Shown one piece after another: positions 7,145 through 15,383 of a stretch of DNA of 54,370 bases. Position numbers and translations under genes: made by a program. Origin of the DNA: an uncultured Verrucomicrobiota bacterium (GTDB lineage: Bacteria > Verrucomicrobiota > Verrucomicrobiia > Opitutales > Opitutaceae); assembly GCA_903898675.1 (NCBI GenBank), contig CAIUGM010000024.1:1-54370 (forward strand), written 5' to 3'. The notes under the pieces are model-generated. The model saw only the letters and a list, made by a program, of their open reading frames with translations. It was not told where the DNA came from and did no database searches. Position 1 is the stretch's first letter. Each line of letters starts with the position of its first letter.

Positions 7145-9655
7145 ATGGCTTTTCTGCATTGGCGGTCTTACCTGGCCCCGCTGGGCGCGGCTTGTTCACT
7201 GGCCTTGGCCGCGACCGCCGCGACCGGGCCGGCCAACCCCGCCGCCATTGCCCGGGACCTGCGGAGCTTCGGCACGACCGGCACCATCCTGCACATCGGC
7301 GCCCATCCGGACGACGAGAACACGCAGCTGATCACCTACTTCTCCCTCGGCCGCGGCTACCGCGCCGCGTACCTTTCGCTGACGCGCGGCGACGGCGGCC
7401 AGAACGAACTCGGCCGCGATTTTGACGAAAAGCTCGGCGTCACGCGCACCCAGGAGCTCCTCGCGGCCCGGCAGTTCGACGGCGGCCGGCAGTTCTTCAC
7501 GCGCGCGATCGATTTCGGCTATTCGAAGTCGCCCGAGGAGACCCTGCGCTTCTGGGATCGCACCCAGGTGCTGGCCGACGTGGTGCGTGTCATCCGCGAG
7601 TTCCGGCCGGATGTCATCGTCACCCGCTTCCCGATTCCGCCGGGCAGCGGCGGCCACGGCCACCACACGGCCTCGGCCATCCTGGCCGTCGAGGCGTTCA
7701 GGCTCGCGGGCGATCTCACCGCCTACCCCGAGCAGCTCGCACAGGGCCTGACCGTCTGGCAGCCCAAGCGCGTGGTCTGGAATTCCTGGAGTGATCCCAC
7801 CAAGAGCGGCCTGAACGGGCCCGTCGTGCAGCTGGACATCGCCGGCACCGACCCGGTCAGCGGCGAATCCTTCGGTACCATCGCCAACCACAGCCGCGGC
7901 ATGCACAAGACGCAGGGCCTCGGCGGCTTCTCCGGCCGGACTGACAGCGGACCCAACCTGCAGAAATTCATGGTGCTGGCGGGAGACGCCCCGACGGCCG
8001 ACATCATGGACGGTGTCGACGTCAGTTGGAACCGCGTGTCTGGTGGCGCGGAGATCGGCCCGCTCGCCGCCTCGGTGCTCGCTGAATTCAAAGCCGACGA
8101 TCCCGCCGCATCCGTGCCGGCGCTGCTGGCCATCCGCGCAAAACTCGCCACGCTGCCGAGCGACCCGCTCGTCACCGACAAACGCGCGCAGCTCGATCGC
8201 ATTTTGCAAGCCTGCCTCGGCCTGCGGGTCGAGACCACCATCGCCAACGCCGAGGTCGTGCCGGGCGAACCGCTCACGCTGCACTACACCCTGGGCCTGC
8301 AGGCCGGGAACGTCACGGTGCAGTACGTCGGGTCGCGCAGTCCGGCCCTGAAGTTGTCCGCCGGCCAGACGCATGACCTCACCCCCGGAGCCGCTCTCAC
8401 CGGCGAACTGACCGGCGTGCTGCCGGTGGCCACCCTGCTCACCCAGCCCTACTGGCTGCGGGCCGACGGTGCCGCCGGCATATCCCGCGTCGACGACCCG
8501 ACCCTGATCGGCCGGCCGGAGAACCCGCCATCAATCCCGCTCGAGCATGTCTTCACCCTGAACGGCCAGACGCTCGTCGTGCCCGACGAACCCGTGCAGC
8601 TCATCGCCAGCGCCCCGGCCGCCCAGGCCCGGCGCCGTGTCGCCGTGATCCCGCCCGTCTCGCTGCAGTTCAATTCGGAGATTTTCCTGATCGCACCGAG
8701 CACAAGCAAGGCGGTCACGGTCGAACTGTCCGCGGCCCGCGCGAATCTCGGCGGTGTGCTGCACCTCGAGACACCTTCCGGCTGGCAGGTGGCGCCGGCC
8801 ACGGTGAATTTCCAATTGGGCCCGGTGGGCGGAAAAACCCTTGTTGCCTTCAACGTGACGGCACCTCCCGGGCCGACCGCCGGCAAACTCATCGCCGTGG
8901 CTGAAATCGGCGGCCAGCGCTACGCGAACCAGCGCTACGAGATCCGCTACGATCATCTGCCCATCCAGTTGTTGCAGCCGCCGGCCCGAGCCCGGCTCGC
9001 CAGTTTCCCGCTCGCAACCAAGGGCTTCACCGTGGGTTATCTGCCGGGCGCCGGCGACTATGTGGCCGAATGCATGGAGCAGATGGGTTATGTCGTGCAG
9101 CGGCTCACCGGCGCCGACCTGACGCCGGAAAAGCTCAAGGGCCTCGACGCCGTCGTCATCGGCGTGCGCGCCTTCAACGAGCGCACGGACCTGAAGGCCG
9201 CGTTCCCCGGCCTCCTGGCGTGGGTCGAGGCGGGCGGCACCGTCATCGCCCAGTACAACCGGCCCAACGGCCTCAAGGCCGAGCAACTCGGGCCGTACCC
9301 GCTCTCGATCGAGGGCCCCGCCCCGCAGTGGCGCGTCACCGACGAGACCGCGCCCGTCACGCTGTTGGCGACCGACCATGCGGCCCTGAACGCGCCGAAC
9401 CGGATCAACGCGGATGATTTCACCGGCTGGGTGCAGGAGCGCGGCGCGTACTTCCCGAGTTCGTGGGACGACCATTACACGCCCCTGTTGGCGATGAGCG
9501 ATCCGGGCGAGGCCCCGCTGAAGAGCAGCATCCTCGTCGCGCCCTACGGCAAGGGTCATTACGTTTACACCGGCCTCGCCTTTTTCCGCCAGCTGCCGGC
9601 CGGCGTGCCGGGCGCCTACCGGTTGTTCGCGAACCTGATCTCGCTCGGGAAGTGA
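7145..9655 (+). CDS. Secreted PIG-L family deacetylase with extra C-terminal domains
   Basis: 836 residues with an N-terminal signal peptide. The PIG-L/LmbE zinc amidase domain occupies about residues 40-300: AHPDDEN at 53-59, a TRGDGGQNELG segment, and a GHGHHTAS zinc-binding histidine motif near 175. The middle looks beta-rich (about 370-620). The C-terminus (about 640-830) resembles a glutamine-amidotransferase-like fold (LDAVVIGVRAF, FPGLLAWVEAGGTVIAQYNR). Family members remove acetyl or acyl groups from GlcNAc derivatives or cleave thiol conjugates. Location upstream of a symporter and bshB1/bshA suggests work on extracytoplasmic bacillithiol-type compounds, which is inference. Confidence 0.8.
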   Translation: MAFLHWRSYLAPLGAACSLALAATAATGPANPAAIARDLRSFGTTGTILHIGAHPDDENTQLITYFSLGRGYRAAYLSLTRGDGGQNELGRDFDEKLGVTRTQELLAARQFDGGRQFFTRAIDFGYSKSPEETLRFWDRTQVLADVVRVIREFRPDVIVTRFPIPPGSGGHGHHTASAILAVEAFRLAGDLTAYPEQLAQGLTVWQPKRVVWNSWSDPTKSGLNGPVVQLDIAGTDPVSGESFGTIANHSRGMHKTQGLGGFSGRTDSGPNLQKFMVLAGDAPTADIMDGVDVSWNRVSGGAEIGPLAASVLAEFKADDPAASVPALLAIRAKLATLPSDPLVTDKRAQLDRILQACLGLRVETTIANAEVVPGEPLTLHYTLGLQAGNVTVQYVGSRSPALKLSAGQTHDLTPGAALTGELTGVLPVATLLTQPYWLRADGAAGISRVDDPTLIGRPENPPSIPLEHVFTLNGQTLVVPDEPVQLIASAPAAQARRRVAVIPPVSLQFNSEIFLIAPSTSKAVTVELSAARANLGGVLHLETPSGWQVAPATVNFQLGPVGGKTLVAFNVTAPPGPTAGKLIAVAEIGGQRYANQRYEIRYDHLPIQLLQPPARARLASFPLATKGFTVGYLPGAGDYVAECMEQMGYVVQRLTGADLTPEKLKGLDAVVIGVRAFNERTDLKAAFPGLLAWVEAGGTVIAQYNRPNGLKAEQLGPYPLSIEGPAPQWRVTDETAPVTLLATDHAALNAPNRINADDFTGWVQERGAYFPSSWDDHYTPLLAMSDPGEAPLKSSILVAPYGKGHYVYTGLAFFRQLPAGVPGAYRLFANLISLGK

Positions 9656-9701
9656 GGGCGGATTTTTTTGAGACCACCATGGAGTGCCTTCAAACCCGGA
9701 T

Positions 9702-9815
9702 TGTCATCCTGAGCGGAGCGAAGGATCCAGATGCGCATACGTGGCGCCACGTTCGAAGCCGTCTGGATGATGATGTCGCCTGCGGCTCGGTAACTTCACT
9801 ACGTTCAGAATGACA
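9702..9815. repeat. Palindromic repeat family G, copy 1
   Basis: Starts TGTCATCCTGAGC with GAAGGATCC and ends TTCAGAATGACA, giving an imperfect inverted repeat. The preceding 18 bp (GTGCCTTCAAACCCGG) match the outer flank of the copy at 43377, so the true element may begin near 9684. It separates the PIG-L gene from the small membrane gene. Confidence 0.8.
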
Positions 9816-9844
9816 AACTATGCCACTAGTGGTTAACCTGCCCG

Positions 9845-9985
9845 ATGCCTCTTTCCCCTGACAACAACGACGAGGCCACCGGTCTGCCGGGCCTGCGCTC
9901 CTGGCGCACGGTTTACTGGGTCGTGCTCGGGGTCTTCGCGCTGTGGGTCGGGTTGCTCACGGTGCTGACGGAGCTGTACGCGTGA
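9845..9985 (+). CDS. 46-residue single-span membrane protein before symporter
   Basis: ATG 9845 opens a 46-codon frame ending at TGA 9983-9985, which overlaps the GTG start of the symporter (GTGA). Residues 1-20 are polar and acidic (DNNDEATG), followed by Arg21 and one hydrophobic span at about 22-43 (VYWVVLGVFALWVGLLTVLT). Such small partners precede some SSS transporters, and translational coupling suggests a subunit or assembly partner. I do not recognise a named family. The overlap and a clean transmembrane pattern make it likely to be real. Confidence 0.65.
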   Translation: MPLSPDNNDEATGLPGLRSWRTVYWVVLGVFALWVGLLTVLTELYA

Positions 9986-11715
9986 ACGGCCTCGACTACC
10001 TCGTCCTGCTCGGCGTGATGCTCGGCATCGCCGCCTACGGCATGTGGCACACGCGCGGCCGCGGCGACCTCCACACGTACCTGAAGGGCGCGAGCAACAC
10101 CCACTGGCTGACGATCGGGCTTTCCGTCATGGCCACGCAGGCCAGCGCGATCACGTTCCTGTCGACGCCCGGCCAGGGCTATGAGAGCGGCCTCGGGTTT
10201 GTGCAGAATTATTTCGGCGCGCCGCTGGCGCTGATCGTCATCGCGGCCGTCTTCCTGCCGATCTACCGGCGGCTGAAGGTCTACACCGCCTACGAATACC
10301 TCGGCAAACGCTTCGACGCCAAGACCCGCCTGCTCGGCGCCGGTTTGTTTCTGGTGCAGCGCGGGCTCGGCGCGGGCATCACCATCTACGCCCCGGCCAT
10401 CGTGCTGTCCTCGGTCATGGGCTGGCGGCTCGACCTCACCATCGTCTGCAGCGGCCTGCTGGTCGTCGCCTACACCGTCAGCGGCGGCAGCGCGGCGGTG
10501 AACCTCACGCAGAAATACCAGATCGGCGTCATCTTCGTCGGCATGATCGCGGCGTTCTTCGTCCTGCTCGCGCGCCTGCCCGTCGGGCTGACCTTCACCG
10601 ATGCGCTCAGCGTGGCCGGCGGCTTCCACAAGCTGGAGGCGGTGGACTTCTCCCTCAACCCGGACCGCCGCTATACGTTCTGGTCGGGCCTGCTCGGCGG
10701 CATGTTCCTGGCGCTGTCCTACTTTGGCACCGACCAGTCGCAGGTGCAGCGCTACCTCTCGGGCGCGTCGCTGCGCGAGAGCCGGCTGGGCTTGATGTTC
10801 AACGCCGTGTTCAAGGTGCCGATGCAGTTCTTCATCCTGCTGCTGGGCGCGCTGGTCTTCGTGTTCTACCAGTTCGAGCGCCCGCCGGTGTTTTTCAACC
10901 AGGCCGCGTGGCAGCAGCAGGCCGCGGGCGAGGCCGGCGGCCAGCTCCGCGCCCTGCAGGCGGACTTCAATTCCGCGCACGCGGAGAAGCAGCGCCACGT
11001 CAACGCCTGGCTCGCCGCCCGCCATGCGGGCGATTCGGCCGCGGCCGGGACGGAACGCGCCGCCGCCCTCGCCGCGAACGCCCGCACCGAACAGGCGCGC
11101 GCGGCGACCAAGGCCGTCCTGCGCACCGCGGATCCCCGCACGCCCGTGAACGACTCCGACTACGTCTTCATCACCTTCATCCTCGGCTACCTGCCCCACG
11201 GGCTGATCGGCCTGCTCGTCGCGGTTTTCTTCGCGGCCGCCTTTTCGTCGAAGGCCGGCGAGCTCAACGCCCTGGGCTCGACGACGACCGTTGATATCTA
11301 CCGGCACGTCATCAAGCCGGACGCCAGCGACGCCCACTATGTCGCCGCCTCGAAATGGTTCACCGCGCTCTGGGGCTTCGTCGCCATCGGCTTTGCGCTG
11401 TTCGCCAGCCTCGCCGAGAACCTGATCCAGGCCTCCAACATCGTCGGCTCCATCTTCTACGGCGTGGTGCTCGGGCTGTTTCTCGTCGCGTTCTTCGTCA
11501 GGAAAATCGGCGGCACCGCCGTCTTCTGGGCCGCGGTGGCCGCGCAGCTGCTGATCTTCGCGATCTACTTCCTCCGCCACACCTTCCCCGTCCTCGATTT
11601 CTCCTACCTCTGGTACAACGTGATTGGTTGCGCGGCGTGCATGGGCTTGAGCATACTCATCCAGGCCTTTCTCCCGCGGATGACGCCGATCAGCGCGGAT
11701 GGACCAAACTCCTGA
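9982..11715 (+). CDS. Sodium:solute symporter (SSS family)
   Basis: 577 residues from GTG 9982; the frame is open to 9943, but the overlap with the 46-residue gene argues for GTG 9982. About 13 hydrophobic segments. SSS hallmarks include MATQASAITFLSTPGQGYE near the start, a VSGGSAAVNLTQKYQ segment and SYFGTDQSQVQRYLSG. A hydrophilic, Ala/Gln-rich helical insert lies at about residues 300-375, before DYVFITFILGYLPHG. The family couples sodium to uptake of sugars, amino acids or other small solutes. Position between a secreted PIG-L protein and bsh genes points to an amino-sugar or thiol-related substrate (inference). Confidence 0.85.
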   Translation: MNGLDYLVLLGVMLGIAAYGMWHTRGRGDLHTYLKGASNTHWLTIGLSVMATQASAITFLSTPGQGYESGLGFVQNYFGAPLALIVIAAVFLPIYRRLKVYTAYEYLGKRFDAKTRLLGAGLFLVQRGLGAGITIYAPAIVLSSVMGWRLDLTIVCSGLLVVAYTVSGGSAAVNLTQKYQIGVIFVGMIAAFFVLLARLPVGLTFTDALSVAGGFHKLEAVDFSLNPDRRYTFWSGLLGGMFLALSYFGTDQSQVQRYLSGASLRESRLGLMFNAVFKVPMQFFILLLGALVFVFYQFERPPVFFNQAAWQQQAAGEAGGQLRALQADFNSAHAEKQRHVNAWLAARHAGDSAAAGTERAAALAANARTEQARAATKAVLRTADPRTPVNDSDYVFITFILGYLPHGLIGLLVAVFFAAAFSSKAGELNALGSTTTVDIYRHVIKPDASDAHYVAASKWFTALWGFVAIGFALFASLAENLIQASNIVGSIFYGVVLGLFLVAFFVRKIGGTAVFWAAVAAQLLIFAIYFLRHTFPVLDFSYLWYNVIGCAACMGLSILIQAFLPRMTPISADGPNS

Positions 11716-11791
11716 TGCCAATCCTCCGCACCCATTCTTTCTTTTTCCAGCCGCGTTCATCCGCGCCATCCGCGGAAAACCCCGCCGCCTG

Positions 11792-12565
11792 ATGCCTGCG
11801 CCCGTCATCTGCTTCGGCCAGCAACCCTGCGGGTTTTTCCCGCGGCGGTTTCTCTACGCCAAGTTTGTCACGGCCCGGAAACTGCAGGCGGAGATCGGCG
11901 GGGAGATCGTGTTCTTCTGTCACGACAGCGACCACGACTGTCGCGAGACCCAGACGACCCTGCGCCACCGCAAGACCGGCGAGCCGCAGACCTTCAACTT
12001 CACCTTCGCGAACAAGGTGCAGCGCAAGTGGTCGCCGCTCTTCCTGAAGCGCATCCCCGCCGACTGGCCGGGCCACACCGCCCGCCAGCTGCCGAACTTC
12101 GTGGCGCCCCGCTGGGTCGAACTCTTCAAGCAGGCCCCGGCCGCGAATGCCGCCGATTTCTGCCTGGCGATGTACCAGGGCATGGGGCTGCTCGACGGCA
12201 TCCGCGTCGTGCGCTCCAGCGATCCGGCGGTGCGGCAGGCCGCCTGCGCGGTGACCGACTGCTTTGTGGACGTCCCCCACGCCGGCGAAATCGTGCGCGC
12301 CCGGCTGATGGACGGCGCGCTGAAGCTGCACGAGGGCGGCGACAGTTACCTGACCCTGCCCGGCACGCCCTACACCCAGGCGCAGGTCAGCCCGACGCGC
12401 GACAGCCGGTTGCGCTGGATGCAATCCGTGATTCACTGCACGCATTACATCGCCGGCGCCGGTGAGCAGGCCTACCTGAACAAGGCCGACGCGCCGGAGA
12501 TCACCTTCGTCAACCGCGACCCCATCGACCGCTCCGATGAAGCCTACACCGACCTGCCCTCCTGA
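11792..12565 (+). CDS. Compact BshC-like protein, candidate cysteine-adding enzyme
   Basis: 257 residues from ATG 11792; an in-frame ATG at 11699 would overlap the symporter end and gives an unlikely leader. The N-terminus carries GQQ at residues 9-11, then FLYAKFVTARKL at 20-31 and HDSDHD at 44-49 followed by an acidic RET. This matches, in order and spacing, the BshC pattern GQQ, LYxxxK, then a seDHDxxE motif. Known BshC is about 540 residues with a coiled-coil and C-terminal part, and these are absent here. Placement directly before bshB1 and bshA supports a role in bacillithiol formation. It could instead be a degenerate or repurposed homologue. Confidence 0.5.
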   Translation: MPAPVICFGQQPCGFFPRRFLYAKFVTARKLQAEIGGEIVFFCHDSDHDCRETQTTLRHRKTGEPQTFNFTFANKVQRKWSPLFLKRIPADWPGHTARQLPNFVAPRWVELFKQAPAANAADFCLAMYQGMGLLDGIRVVRSSDPAVRQAACAVTDCFVDVPHAGEIVRARLMDGALKLHEGGDSYLTLPGTPYTQAQVSPTRDSRLRWMQSVIHCTHYIAGAGEQAYLNKADAPEITFVNRDPIDRSDEAYTDLPS

Positions 12566-12590
12566 CCGTATTAGTAGCGACGCAATCCTT

Positions 12591-12627
12591 CCGGACGTTT
12601 GTCACTTAATCAGTGACGAGCGTCCGG
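12591..12627. promoter_or_regulatory. Strong hairpin directly upstream of bshB1
   Basis: CCGGACGTTTGTCACT (12591-12606) pairs with AGTGACGAGCGTCCGG (12612-12627) across a short TAATC loop. No T-tract follows, so it is not a standard terminator. It ends only 7 bases before the bshB1 ATG, and would cover the ribosome entry region in RNA. It may be a control element, an attenuator or another palindromic repeat. Confidence 0.45.
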
Positions 12628-12634
12628 TTGCTTC

Positions 12635-13363
12635 ATGCCCATGAAAACTCCCCCTTCACTCCCACCCCTCCTCGCCTTTGGTGCCCATCCTGACGACATC
12701 GAGTTCGGCTGCGGCGGGGTGATTGCCCGCGAGGCCGCGGCCGGGCGGCCGGTGCATTTTGTGATCTGCTCCCGCGGCGAGGCGGGCACCAACGGCACGC
12801 CGGCCGGGCGCACCGCGGAAGCCAAGGCGGCGGCCAGGATTCTCGGCGCCACGGTGGAATTCATTGCGCTCGACGGTGACGCGCACCTGGAGGTGAAGGC
12901 CGCGCACGCCCTCAAGCTCGCCGCCATCATCCGCCGCCTCCGGCCCAGCGTCGTGCTGGCTCCGAGCCTCGAACCAAACCAGCACCCCGACCACCACCGG
13001 CTTGGCCAGCTGGTGCGCGATGCCTCGCGCCTCGCCCGCTACGGCGGTCTGAGGGAATTGAAAAGGCTGCCCGCCCACGCGATCGGCCAGTTGTTCTTTT
13101 ACGCGGTCTCACCCGACGCCGAGCCGGCGACCCAGCCGGTGCTGATCGATCTTTCCGCGCCGGGGATAATCGCGGCCTGGACCAAGTCGATGGAAGCCCA
13201 CGCCTCGCAGCTGCGCACCCGCAACTACGTCGAATTCCAACTCGCCCGCGCCCGGGTGTGCGGGATGGGCGCCGGGCTGGAATACGCCCAGCCGCTTTAT
13301 CCGAACGACCCGCTGGTCTTCGATTCGCTCACTGCCCTGAGCTGGGCGGCGCGGAGTTTCTGA
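12635..13363 (+). CDS. bshB1: Bacillithiol biosynthesis deacetylase BshB1
   Basis: 242 residues. The LmbE/PIG-L fold is shown by AHPDDIE at 17-23, then SRGEAGTNGTPAGRTAEAKAAA and the zinc histidine motif NQHPDHH near 110. The R-G-E-x-G-T-x-G-T signature with EAxxAAxxLG is characteristic of BshB1, which removes acetyl from GlcNAc-malate to give GlcN-malate in the cytoplasm. No signal peptide. ATG 12641 is an alternative start. The gene is flanked by the BshC-like gene and bshA. Confidence 0.88.
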   Translation: MPMKTPPSLPPLLAFGAHPDDIEFGCGGVIAREAAAGRPVHFVICSRGEAGTNGTPAGRTAEAKAAARILGATVEFIALDGDAHLEVKAAHALKLAAIIRRLRPSVVLAPSLEPNQHPDHHRLGQLVRDASRLARYGGLRELKRLPAHAIGQLFFYAVSPDAEPATQPVLIDLSAPGIIAAWTKSMEAHASQLRTRNYVEFQLARARVCGMGAGLEYAQPLYPNDPLVFDSLTALSWAARSF

Positions 13364-13374
13364 AGCTTGCGACT

Positions 13375-13505
13375 TGGCCACAAAAAACACGAGAAACACA
13401 GAAATGCCGGACTGGGGAATTAATCGGAACCTTTGGGGCAGCAGCTGGACCCATGTGCGCCTCAACTTTTTCCCCTTTTTGCGTTTCTCGTGTTTTTCGT
13501 GGCCA
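13375..13505. repeat. Palindromic repeat family B, copy 1
   Basis: TGGCCACAAAAAACACGAG at 13375 pairs with CTCGTGTTTTTCGTGGCCA ending at 13505. It fills nearly all the 171 bp between bshB1 and bshA, so the two genes may not be tightly coupled. Confidence 0.85.
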
Positions 13506-13534
13506 TCCTGATTCCGCCTGTCTGATTTCCGTCA

Positions 13535-14698
13535 ATGTCCGACACTCCCCTGAAAATCGGCATCACCTGCTACCCGTCCGTCGGGGGCAGCGGCATCTTG
13601 GCGTCAGAGCTGGGCGAGGAGCTGGCGCAGCGCGGGCATGAGATCCACTTCATCAGTTACGAACAGCCGTTCCGGATGCCGGTCGGGCCGCGGGTGTTTT
13701 TTCATCCCGTGCAGGTCAACAGCTACGACCTGTTCAAGTATCCCGACTACACCCTGCCGCTCTCGGTGAAGATGGCCGAGGTCAGCCGCCTCCATGCGCT
13801 CGATGTCCTGCACGTCCACTACGCCGTGCCGCACGCGACCGCCGCGTTCCTCGCCTGCTCCATGCTGCCCGTCGGCCGCCGGCCCAAGGTAATCACCACG
13901 CTGCACGGCACCGACACGACGCTGCTGGGGCTCGATCCCGGCTATGGCCCGGCGATCCGGCACGCGCTCGAGCACTCCGACGGCATCACCACCGTCTCGG
14001 AGTTCATGCGCCGCGAAACGGTCCGCCTGCTCGGGGTGAAACGGCCGATCGAGGTCATCCACAATTTCTTTGAACCCCACCCGGCCGTGCGTACGCGCGC
14101 CGCGGTCCGGCGCGAACTCGGCCTGACCGACGGCGAGGCCATGCTGCTCCACCTCTCGAATCTGCGCCCGCTCAAGCGCATCGACCTGCTCCTGGCCACG
14201 GTCGCCCGGCTGCAGCCCCGTGCGGGTTTCAAGCTGGTCATCCTCGCCGGCGAAAGCTTCGCACCGTTCGCCGCCGAGGTCCGGCGCCTCGGCCTCGGGG
14301 ACCGCGTCGTCGTGCGCGAGCGTGTGACGGACATCGAGGACTACCTGCAGGCGGCCGATCTCGGCCTCTTCACGTCGGAGACCGAAAGCTTCTGCCTGAG
14401 CATCCTGGAGTTGATGAGCCTCGGCTGCCCGAGCGCCGCCTTTGCCGTCGGTGGAATTCCCGAGGTGGTGCTCACCGGCGAGAATGGCGTCCTCGTGCCG
14501 TTCGGCGACACCGCCGCGCTCGCCGCCGCGGTCCAGTCCCTGCTGGGCGATCCGGCCCGCCGCGCCACCCTCGGCGCCGCGGCCCGGGAGCGGGCGCGGC
14601 GCCATTTCTCCGCCGCGGCCATCGTGCCGCATTACGAATCGTTCTACCGCGAGGTCTACCAGCACGGCGTCATGCAGCAGGACGGCTCGGCGATTTGA
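13535..14698 (+). CDS. bshA: N-acetyl-alpha-D-glucosaminyl L-malate synthase BshA
   Basis: 387 residues, the usual length for this GT4 glycosyltransferase. The start KIGITCYPSVGGSGILASEL with GGSG at 17-20 is diagnostic for BshA. HVHYAVPHA near 95 and TLHGTDTTLLG near 127 follow, and the C-terminal donor-binding half holds ETESFCLSILELMSLGCP with its catalytic Glu. BshA joins UDP-GlcNAc and L-malate, the first step of bacillithiol synthesis. It lies on the same strand as bshB1 and the BshC-like gene. Confidence 0.92.
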   Translation: MSDTPLKIGITCYPSVGGSGILASELGEELAQRGHEIHFISYEQPFRMPVGPRVFFHPVQVNSYDLFKYPDYTLPLSVKMAEVSRLHALDVLHVHYAVPHATAAFLACSMLPVGRRPKVITTLHGTDTTLLGLDPGYGPAIRHALEHSDGITTVSEFMRRETVRLLGVKRPIEVIHNFFEPHPAVRTRAAVRRELGLTDGEAMLLHLSNLRPLKRIDLLLATVARLQPRAGFKLVILAGESFAPFAAEVRRLGLGDRVVVRERVTDIEDYLQAADLGLFTSETESFCLSILELMSLGCPSAAFAVGGIPEVVLTGENGVLVPFGDTAALAAAVQSLLGDPARRATLGAAARERARRHFSAAAIVPHYESFYREVYQHGVMQQDGSAI

Positions 14699-14733
14699 AC
14701 CACGCCGCGGTCACGGGAAAAGAGGAGATTTTC

Positions 14734-14846
14734 ACCACAGAGACACGGAGTCACAGAGATTGATTGTTCTGAACTCCGTGTCTCCGTGTCTTTGTGGTTC
14801 AATAAATCCCCATCTCTTTTTTGTGTTTCTCGTGTTTTTTGTGGCC
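14734..14846. repeat. Palindromic repeat A copy 2, plus a lone arm of family B
   Basis: ACCACAGAGACACGGAGTCA at 14734 pairs with the arm at 14774-14798 ending TTTGTGGT. Directly after it, 14816-14846 matches only the right arm of family B (GTTTCTCGTGTTTTTTGTGG) with no left arm in view. The lone arm suggests decay or partial deletion of a B copy. Confidence 0.75.
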
Positions 14847-14888
14847 CTCCTGCCTTGCCCCATACCCGCGCCGGCAGCAAACTGACCC

Positions 14889-15248
14889 ATGGACCCCGAG
14901 GACCCGCCGCGGAAGATCTACGCCACCAAGCCGCGGGAGTTCGAGCGCGTGAACGCGCCGCCAGGCAGCACGGCCGGCAAAACCGCCGCCCACGACGTCC
15001 ATGCCATCCTGAAGCAGAACCGGGCCCATGAGCAAAAGGCCGGGTTGAACGAGGTCGAGATCAGGCCGGTGCAGTCGCGCCGCAAGCGCGAGTACTGGCA
15101 ATTGCTGCTGCTGGGCAGCGCCGTGTTCGCCCTGATCGGCTGGGCGGGCCGGAACAACGCCTTCGTGCTCGTGTCCGCGGGATCGGGACTCGTCATCTTC
15201 AGCGTCGGCCTCACCTGGGTCATGTGGATTGTGATGAGCGATTACTAG
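14889..15248 (+). CDS. Small membrane protein, unknown
   Basis: 119 residues. The first 70 are hydrophilic and basic; two hydrophobic spans follow at about 72-87 (LLLLGSAVFALIGWAG) and 90-115 (FVLVSAGSGLVIFSVGLTWV). No family recognised. It sits between bshA and the secretion genes with repeats on its left, and 135 bp before gspD. Start at ATG 14889 is the only clear choice. Confidence 0.65.
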   Translation: MDPEDPPRKIYATKPREFERVNAPPGSTAGKTAAHDVHAILKQNRAHEQKAGLNEVEIRPVQSRRKREYWQLLLLGSAVFALIGWAGRNNAFVLVSAGSGLVIFSVGLTWVMWIVMSDY

Positions 15249-15383
15249 GCCCGACCCGCCTAAACTCAGGTTTTTAGGAAACTTGCGCTTCCCGTCCCGC
15301 GTCATCCATCCTTTGCCGGAAACACCGCCGGTTTGTTTTGCAGCCGCCCGCCTTCCCGTGTGACCATCAGCGCCCACTTCTTC

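Noticed and set aside
9913..11808. 631-codon minus-strand frame
   Set aside because: It is antisense to the symporter, with a charged low-complexity composition and no recognisable domain.
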